From MWBF01 sp040772005 (GTDB taxonomy: Bacteria > Chloroflexota > Anaerolineae > CG2-30-64-16): DNA of 64,000 nt. Made by a program: the position numbers and the translations under genes. Positions 57,756 to 64,000 of this stretch are shown here, one piece after another; within the stretch, counting starts at the first letter, position 1, and every line of letters begins with the position of its first letter. Location of the stretch: the NCBI GenBank assembly GCA_040772005.1, contig JAXGYZ010000007.1, positions 124,001 through 188,000 of the forward strand, written 5' to 3'. Under the pieces are notes generated by a model, which saw only the letters and a program-made list of their open reading frames with translations, was not told where the DNA came from and did not search any database.

Positions 57756-58948
57756 CACGCGTCAGACCCGTAGGAGCAGAGCGCAATCTCGGCCAGCGCA
57801 TCCCAATTGAAGAGCGCAGCAGCACGCGCACGCGCGGCCGCACCAAGTTGCGCAGCACGCGCCGGCTCGTGCAGCAGGTTGGTTACCGCACCTACAAATG
57901 CCTCCCGGTCGCCGGGCGGGACGATGACCCCGGCCTCGCCCAGCGTCGCGGGCAGCTCGCCTACGCCATATGCCACCACCGGCAGCCCCGCGGCCATCAG
58001 CTCCAGCACCTTCGCGCTGTGCCGGGCGCGGTTCGCCGGCGTGTCAGCCCACGGCACAATCGCCAGCCTATGAAGCGCGAACAGCGCAGGGAGTTCGGCC
58101 GGCTCGTGCCATCCGGCCAGCACGATCCCCGGCACATCAGCCAGCGCCTGCTCCACGCCCCCCACCCCTCGCCCGATCACCGTAAGCGTGGCACCCGGTT
58201 CCAGAGCCCGCACCTGCGTCCACAGGACTGCGACCTCCGCCGGCACCACCCCGGCAAAGCGCGTATAGAGCAATACGGCAAGGCTGTTCTCCTGCTTGCG
58301 CAGCTCAGCCTGCAGCAATGTCTGGCCGAAGTCCGACAGGCCGTTATGGAGCACATGCAGGCGCTCAGGCACAGCGCCGAACGCGATCGCGCGCTCGCGC
58401 AGGCACACGCTGGCGACCGTCCAGGCATCCGCGTGGGCCAGGCCGTAACGTTCCTGCCATGCAAAAAACCGGCGCTGCATGGCCGAATACGCGGCGCGCG
58501 GGTCGTCGTTCCACCCGCCCGGCCCTTCCCAGTCATCGCTGTCCACGACGAGGCGGGGACGCGTCGCGCGCTGCGCCAGCCACAGCAGCGTCGCAACGAG
58601 CCCGGAGGGTCCCTTCGGCTTGAACGCGTGGACTATCTGCGGCTGCCATGCGGACACGGCGCGATAGGTGCGCCAGCCCAGCCTGGCGTGCCAGGCAGCC
58701 TGCGCCGGGCTTCCCCGCCCCAGCTCCGGCGGCAAGGGCACGTTGATCACCGCGACCCCATCCTCGACCCAGTGCTGCCCATCATCTGAAGGACTGTCGT
58801 AGGGCGGGATGAACAGCGCGACCACGTGCCCGCGCCGCGCGAGCGCCTTGGAGAGCGGCAGGCAGCGGGCGCGTGCCGTGCCTTTAGCGCGCAAGCCAAA
58901 GGGCGCGACCAGGGCGATACGGAGGGGTGAGTGGGTCACAGGCGGCAT
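57755..58948 (-). CDS. GT4-like glycosyltransferase
   Basis: 397 residues from ATG 58948. GT-B fold: N-terminal RIALVAPFGLRAKGTARARCLPLSKALARRGHVV with the glycine loop, and the C-terminal sugar-nucleotide region SAKVLELMAAGLPVVAYGVGELPATLGEAGVIVPPGDREAF including the E-x7-E pattern. It probably transfers a sugar to a lipid or envelope polymer; donor and acceptor are unknown. It is coupled with a VanZ-like gene. Confidence 0.88.
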   Translation of the reverse strand: MPPVTHSPLRIALVAPFGLRAKGTARARCLPLSKALARRGHVVALFIPPYDSPSDDGQHWVEDGVAVINVPLPPELGRGSPAQAAWHARLGWRTYRAVSAWQPQIVHAFKPKGPSGLVATLLWLAQRATRPRLVVDSDDWEGPGGWNDDPRAAYSAMQRRFFAWQERYGLAHADAWTVASVCLRERAIAFGAVPERLHVLHNGLSDFGQTLLQAELRKQENSLAVLLYTRFAGVVPAEVAVLWTQVRALEPGATLTVIGRGVGGVEQALADVPGIVLAGWHEPAELPALFALHRLAIVPWADTPANRARHSAKVLELMAAGLPVVAYGVGELPATLGEAGVIVPPGDREAFVGAVTNLLHEPARAAQLGAAARARAAALFNWDALAEIALCSYGSDA

Positions 58949-59133
58949 GCTACCACGTACGGGCAGCCACATGCAAACAAGCCCCCATCGTAAGAGCAAG
59001 GCTGGCCCCTACCCTTAACACGACACGCATCTGGCACAGATCACAGATGAAATACCTTGTGAGAAGCCCCCTGTCGTGATATGATACAGATACGATACAA
59101 ACCTGCATCGCGGCCTCTCGCACAGGAGCCAAC

Positions 59134-60444
59134 GTGACCCAATCCGACTCACTATTTTCGGGGGCGCAGTCTGCGGAACGACTGGCGCTTCTCGCCCGCC
59201 TGTCTCAGCACTTCAGCTCGTCGTTAGATCTGGACGAGGTGCTCAACCGGGTCATGGATGAAGTCATCGCCGCGGTACGCGCCGAGCGCGGTTTCGTCAT
59301 GCTGAAGGAGCCTGACGGCACGCTTTCCTTCCGCGTCGCGCGCGGCATGGATCAGCGCACGATCGCCGCGCCAGGCTTCCAGGTCTCGCGCGGGGTGACC
59401 GAGCAGGTTGCGCGCGACGGCCAGCCGGTGCTCAGCAGCGACGCGCAGCAGGACAACCGCTTCTCGATGCGCCAGAGCATCGTGACGCTCGGCCTTCGCG
59501 CCATTCTCTGCGCCCCCCTCGTCGTGCGCGGGGAGATCACCGGCGTCATCTATGTCGATAATCGGCTGCATGCAGGGCTGTTCACACCCGCCGACCTCGA
59601 GCTGCTCGTCTCCATTGCATCCAGCGCGGCCATCGCCATCGAGAACGCACGGCTGTATCAGTCCGCGGTCGAGAAGGGCCGGTTGGAGCGCGAGCTCCAG
59701 ATGGCGCGGGAGGTGCAGGTGGGCTTGCTGCCGCAGCGCGCACCCGTCCTGCCCGGCTGGGAGCTGGCCGCCCGGTGGTATCCCGCGCGCCAGGTCGCGG
59801 GCGACTACTACGATTTCGTTCCGCTCGATGGCGACCGGCTGGGCATCGTCATTGCTGATGTGGCGGACAAGGGGATGCCCGCCGCGCTGGTCATGGCCCT
59901 GACGCGCAGCATCGTGCGCGCCAGCCTCACTGCGGCTCCTTCACCCGCAGAGGCCTTCAGGCAGGCCAACCGGCTCATCTGCGCCGACGCCTCCGGTGGC
60001 ATGTTCATCACCCTGTTCTACGCCGAGATTAACGTGCACACCGGCACCCTGACCTACGTCAATGCGGGACACAACCCTGGCCTGCTCTGCCGCAGCAGCG
60101 GCGAGTTGCTGTGGCTCCCGCGCACCGGCATGATCCTCGGCATGATCGATGATGCGGCTTACGAAACGGACGTCCTGCAACTTGTGACTGGCGACAGCGT
60201 ATTACTCTACACAGACGGCGTCACCGAGGCAAGCAGTTTCGCCGCGGGTGAAGAAGACACGGAGGCCAGCAACACCGGGCTGTACGGCGAAGAGCGCCTG
60301 CTTGCGCTGATGGGTTCCTGCCGGCAGGGTTCAGCCACGGACCTGGTCACAGCGGTCGAGCAATCTGTGCGCGACTTCATCGGCCCTGTGCCCCCTGCCG
60401 ACGACGTGACGCTGGTGGCTCTCAAAAGGGTTCTAAATGGATAA
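59134..60444 (+). CDS. GAF domain plus SpoIIE-type PP2C phosphatase
   Basis: 436 residues from GTG 59134 with GGAG. GAF domain about residues 20-180 (LDEVLNRVMDEVIAAVRAERGFVMLKE, LCAPLVVRGEITGVIYVDNR), a short helical linker (ERELQMAREVQVGLLPQ, typical before SpoIIE/RsbU phosphatases) and a phosphatase domain with GDYYDFVPLD, IADVADKGMPAALVMAL, YVNAGHNPGLL, LYTDGVTEA and PADDVTLVALKR, including the Asp residues for Mn. It would dephosphorylate an anti-sigma-antagonist or similar protein. It overlaps the kinase gene by eight bases. Confidence 0.92.
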   Translation: MTQSDSLFSGAQSAERLALLARLSQHFSSSLDLDEVLNRVMDEVIAAVRAERGFVMLKEPDGTLSFRVARGMDQRTIAAPGFQVSRGVTEQVARDGQPVLSSDAQQDNRFSMRQSIVTLGLRAILCAPLVVRGEITGVIYVDNRLHAGLFTPADLELLVSIASSAAIAIENARLYQSAVEKGRLERELQMAREVQVGLLPQRAPVLPGWELAARWYPARQVAGDYYDFVPLDGDRLGIVIADVADKGMPAALVMALTRSIVRASLTAAPSPAEAFRQANRLICADASGGMFITLFYAEINVHTGTLTYVNAGHNPGLLCRSSGELLWLPRTGMILGMIDDAAYETDVLQLVTGDSVLLYTDGVTEASSFAAGEEDTEASNTGLYGEERLLALMGSCRQGSATDLVTAVEQSVRDFIGPVPPADDVTLVALKRVLNG

Positions 60445-63400
60445 GGCCATACTGAACGGACGCTACCGCCTGGATGACGCGCTGGGACAGGGCGGTATGG
60501 GCGTGGTCTATCTCGGCCACGACCTGTTGCTGGAGCGTGATGTCGCCGTCAAAGTTCTGAACCGCTCTGCCCTGGGCACCGAGGGCCGTGCCCGCCTGTT
60601 GCGGGAGGCACAGGCCGTCGCCCGGCTGAACCATCCCAACATCGTCACGCTGTACGACGCAGGCGAGGCTGATGGCGCGCCCTTCATTGTCATGGAGCTT
60701 CTGTCGGGTGTCTCGCTCTATGATCACAAGCCCACAAATCTGGATGAGCTGGTCGAGATTGCTCAGCAGGTCTGCGCGGCGTTGGATCACGCGCACCGTC
60801 ACAACATCATCCACCGCGACCTGAAACCCGAGAATGTGATTCTCGTGGGCCAGCCATCTGCCGCCCGGACCACAGATGAAGCGGACGCAGGTAACGTCCC
60901 TGCCCTGCTCGTAAAGCTCACGGACTTCGGGTTGGCCCGCTCTACCGCGTCGCGCGTCACCACCGAGGACGGCGTGGTCGGCACGGTGTACTACCTGCCG
61001 CCGGAACAGGCGCTGGGCCAGGAACTCGACGGCCGCGCCGACCTGTACGCGCTGGGTGTCATGCTGTACGAGCTGGCCGCAGGACGTCTCCCCTTCGGTG
61101 GCAACGACCCGCTCACCATCATCTCGCAGCATCTTCACGCGCCGATCGTGCCACCCACGACGTATAACCCGCAGATCTCACGTCCGCTCGAAACCCTCAT
61201 CCTCAAGCTGATGAGCAAGCGCCGGGAGGATCGCCCTGCCTCGGCTGCCGAGGTCGGGCGCATCCTCGACCGTATCGCGCGCAAGAGCACCGATCTGATG
61301 TTGAGCACGACCGTCGTTCCGGAACTCTCGCCCCTGGATCGCCTCGTGCGTGGCCGGTTGGTCGGACGCGACCGCGAGCTGACCGATGCAAAGGTCGTAT
61401 GGCATCGCGCGACGGTCGAGCCAGATGCCCAGAGCGAGCACGTGCTCCTGGTGAGCGGCGATGCCGGCGTCGGCAAGACGCCCTTTGTCCGCGCCATCCG
61501 CGCGTTGGCCGAGGTGTCACGCGGCCGCGTGCTGCACGCCGAGTGCTATGCCGAGGGGAGCGCGCCCTACGCGCCTGTGACCCAACTCATCAGCGCGTTT
61601 CTGGCGGAGGACATCCGGCTGGGCCTGCCCGACCTGGTCCTGGGCGACCTCATCAAGGTTTCGCCCGAGTTGCGCAGCCGCTACCCAGAGTTGAGCGAAA
61701 GCCCGGCGCTATCGCCGGAGGCCGAGCAGCAGCGGCTCTATGACAGCGTGGTCGCAGCCTGCGCCGCGCTCATCGAGGGTGAGTGGACCGGTCAAACCAG
61801 CGCACCGGCCATGCGCAGAAAGCCTGCCGGCGACACGAAAAGCACCGCCTCCCCGCTGCTGATCGTCATCGAGGATATCCACTGGGCCGACAGCAGCACG
61901 TTGAGCCTGATTCGCCACCTTGCCCGCCGCAGCCGGATGTACTGCCTCAAGCTCCTCATCGTCCTGACCTATCGGGAGAACGAGTTGGACGCGGCGCGGC
62001 CGTTAGGCCAGATCGTGCTGGACCTGACCCGCGAGCGGCTGGCGCAGCGCATCCGGCTCACTTCGTTCACGCTGGAGCAGACCACCGAACTGCTGCAGGT
62101 CATGTTCCAACAGGAGGTCCCTGACTCGTTTGCTGCGGACATCTATCACGAGACCGAAGGCAACCTCTTCTACATCGAAGAGGTGTGCAAGGCGCTCATT
62201 GAGGACAGCGGCATCTACTGCACAGGTGACGGTACCGTCTGCTGGCACTTTCCGCCCGATATGAGCCGTGTCCGCTTGCCCCAGAGCGTGAGGCTCGCCG
62301 TCCAGGCGCGCATCGACAAACTCTCGCCGGAGCGCCAGGAGGTCCTGCGGCTTGCCGCCATCATCGGGCGCGAGTTCGATTTCGCCACCTTGCAGGCGGC
62401 GAGCGACGCCGATGAGGACAGGCTTATCGACGCGCTCGAGGCTGCGCAGCGCGGCCAGCTGGTCATCGAGGTGCCGGCCACCGGCAACCGGGATGCAGGC
62501 AGCGAACGCTTCCGCTTCGAGCACAACCTGACGCTTAACACCCTGCGCGAGAATGTCAGCGGACTGCGCCGGCGACGCCTGCACCGCCGCGTGGCGGACG
62601 CCATCCGCACCCTGCGCCCGGACGACGACGCGGCCCTCGCCTATCACTACGATGCAGCCGGTGATGCCGTTCAGGCACGGCATCACTACCGACGCGCCGG
62701 CGACCGGGCGCGGCGGGTCTATGCCAACGACAACGCCATTGCGGCCTACAGCGCGGCCCTGGCCCTCATGCCCGAAACGCCAGCCGAGCGCTTCGACGTT
62801 CTGCTGGCCCGCAGCCAGACCTTCGACCTGGTGGCGCGCCGTGCGGAGCAGCGGGCTGACGTAGAGGAACTGCTGGCCCTGGCTGACCGGCTGAACGACC
62901 CCGCGCGGCGCTGCGACGCACTGATGGCCCAGGCCGACTACTACATGAAAATGGAGAACCTCCGTGCTCGTGGTCCGGCCCAGCAAGCTGCGGAGCTGGC
63001 CGCGCAACTGGGCGACAAGGTACGGGAGGGCCATGCGCTGCGGCTGCTCGGCTATGATGCGCGCACCCGCATGGACCTGCAGCGGAGCCGCACCGTGTTG
63101 GAGGCCTCCGCCCAAAGATTCCGTGAGGGCGGTCAGATGAATGAGGCAGCCGCCACGCTTCACACCCTGTCGCTGACCCTGAGCGATCTGAGCGAATATG
63201 GGGCTGCACTGGCTGCTGTGCAGGAGGCAGTGGCGCTCAGCCGCCAGGCGGGCGACAAGCGGCAGGAGGCCACCAGCCTGCGCCGTGTTGCCATTGTATA
63301 CCTCGAACAGTCGCAGTTCGAGGCCGCGCTGCCCTACGCTGAGGCTGCACTGGCGCTGCACCGGGCCGTCGGCGACCGCGTCGAGGAGAGCCACGCGCTG

Positions 63401-64000
63401 AATGTCATCGGCCTCGCGCACGCCTGGCTGGGCGACGTCGTCAAGGCCGAGGCTTACCTGCGCGACGCGCTGAGCGTGGCCGAGACCGCAACGTCAGCAC
63501 TGGCCGCAATGATGGCGGCAGAAAATCTCGCATTCTTCCACTATAGCTGGCGCGGGGATTACGCCGGAGCACTCGATTTTCTCGAGGATATGCTGGCAAA
63601 GCCCTGCCTGGCAACTAACGAGTACGCCCTCAACAAGCTGCGGCTGCGCCGGGCGGACTTTCTGGCCCGCCTGGGGCAGTATGAGCAGGCGATGGGAATC
63701 GTGCAGACCGTGCGCGCACAGATGGATGCCGCCATCGCGCAGGGGGTTATGGACAGCGCGACGGAGCTCGAAGTTCTGACCTTCCTCGGATGGCTGAAAG
63801 CCGTGCTGGGCGACAGGCAAGCGTCGCTTGCATACCTGGAACAGGCCAGCGCCGGAGTGGACCGCGCCGGCGCGGAATTTGTCGCCGCGAACGTGCTCGG
63901 CCTGTTTGCCCATGCCCTGTTATTGCTGGGCGAGCCAGACGACATCCGTCGCGCCCTGCCGCTGGCCGAGCGAGCCACTGTCCTCTTCGCAGACAATCCG
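60437..64000 (+). CDS. Ser/Thr protein kinase with AAA-like ATPase and TPR repeats, 3'-partial
   Basis: The frame is open for 1188 codons to the window end, so the stop lies outside. Kinase domain (about 1-270): GQGGMGVVY, VAVKVL, HRDLKPENVIL, TDFGLAR, YLPPEQ in place of APE. Next comes an ATPase (about 300-700) with RLVGRDRELTDA, Walker A GDAGVGKTPF and Walker B LLIVIEDIHWAD, as in PknK/guanylate-cyclase-associated AAA16 domains. The remainder is TPR-like helical repeats (YHYDAAGDAVQARHHYRRAGDRA, LEQSQFEAALPYAEAALALHRAVGD). No membrane segment is seen, so it is cytoplasmic. Paired with the SpoIIE phosphatase gene it forms a phospho-switch. Confidence 0.93.
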   Translation, partial: MDKAILNGRYRLDDALGQGGMGVVYLGHDLLLERDVAVKVLNRSALGTEGRARLLREAQAVARLNHPNIVTLYDAGEADGAPFIVMELLSGVSLYDHKPTNLDELVEIAQQVCAALDHAHRHNIIHRDLKPENVILVGQPSAARTTDEADAGNVPALLVKLTDFGLARSTASRVTTEDGVVGTVYYLPPEQALGQELDGRADLYALGVMLYELAAGRLPFGGNDPLTIISQHLHAPIVPPTTYNPQISRPLETLILKLMSKRREDRPASAAEVGRILDRIARKSTDLMLSTTVVPELSPLDRLVRGRLVGRDRELTDAKVVWHRATVEPDAQSEHVLLVSGDAGVGKTPFVRAIRALAEVSRGRVLHAECYAEGSAPYAPVTQLISAFLAEDIRLGLPDLVLGDLIKVSPELRSRYPELSESPALSPEAEQQRLYDSVVAACAALIEGEWTGQTSAPAMRRKPAGDTKSTASPLLIVIEDIHWADSSTLSLIRHLARRSRMYCLKLLIVLTYRENELDAARPLGQIVLDLTRERLAQRIRLTSFTLEQTTELLQVMFQQEVPDSFAADIYHETEGNLFYIEEVCKALIEDSGIYCTGDGTVCWHFPPDMSRVRLPQSVRLAVQARIDKLSPERQEVLRLAAIIGREFDFATLQAASDADEDRLIDALEAAQRGQLVIEVPATGNRDAGSERFRFEHNLTLNTLRENVSGLRRRRLHRRVADAIRTLRPDDDAALAYHYDAAGDAVQARHHYRRAGDRARRVYANDNAIAAYSAALALMPETPAERFDVLLARSQTFDLVARRAEQRADVEELLALADRLNDPARRCDALMAQADYYMKMENLRARGPAQQAAELAAQLGDKVREGHALRLLGYDARTRMDLQRSRTVLEASAQRFREGGQMNEAAATLHTLSLTLSDLSEYGAALAAVQEAVALSRQAGDKRQEATSLRRVAIVYLEQSQFEAALPYAEAALALHRAVGDRVEESHALNVIGLAHAWLGDVVKAEAYLRDALSVAETATSALAAMMAAENLAFFHYSWRGDYAGALDFLEDMLAKPCLATNEYALNKLRLRRADFLARLGQYEQAMGIVQTVRAQMDAAIAQGVMDSATELEVLTFLGWLKAVLGDRQASLAYLEQASAGVDRAGAEFVAANVLGLFAHALLLLGEPDDIRRALPLAERATVLFADNP

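Overview
The window is GC-rich, densely packed chromosomal DNA from a bacterium that is most likely a member of the Chloroflexota (Anaerolineae/Caldilineae-like). The evidence for this is the mix of secreted Thr/Pro-rich proteins, a SufR-headed suf cluster, split GcvPA/GcvPB, a T-box-controlled serS and very tight ATGA-coupled operons. The placement rests on gene content only. No rRNA, CRISPR array, phage or intact insertion sequence was seen.

Layout. 1-5.5 kb: a partial methyltransferase, a secreted proline-rich protein, a UvsE-type UV endonuclease and a PatB-like aminotransferase. 5.5-8.1 kb (minus strand): serS behind a T-box leader, followed by its own promoter and three tRNA genes, Ser(UGA), Ser(GCU) and Arg(GCG). 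The tRNA-Ser(UGA) gene is interrupted by a group I intron of about 602 nt that carries a decayed PD-(D/E)XK homing-endonuclease ORF. 8.2-20.4 kb: GNAT, LOG-family, OsmC, glycosidase-like, D-threonine-aldolase-like, RidA, DEAD-box helicase and ABC exporter genes, then a serine-synthesis set (class V aminotransferase, SerA, DUF1015). 20.5-34.4 kb: a double 5'-nucleotidase, a membrane hydrolase cassette, an M28 peptidase, a rhodanese lipoprotein and several transporters.

35.2-44.3 kb is an extended iron-sulfur assembly operon: sufR, sufC, sufB, sufD, a sulfurtransferase, a first SufU-like gene, a HicBA toxin-antitoxin pair, sufS, a second SufU-like gene, a RelE-type toxin-antitoxin pair, a Rieske ferredoxin and a SufT-like gene. 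Both toxin-antitoxin pairs lie inside the operon and are coupled to it by overlapping codons.

46.3-55.9 kb is devoted to one-carbon/glycine metabolism. A 1207-residue SHMT / GcvT-like / GcvT fusion is on the plus strand. Facing it is gcvH-gcvPA-gcvPB on the minus strand, led by a tandem glycine riboswitch with a terminator. Serine synthesis, serine charging and glycine cleavage are thus all represented in the window.

56-64 kb: scpA, a VanZ-like protein, a glycosyltransferase, and a signalling pair made of a GAF-SpoIIE phosphatase and a partial giant Ser/Thr kinase-ATPase-TPR protein running off the end. A class of intergenic repeats with 7-nt phasing and inverted arms recurs just downstream of stop codons at several loci.
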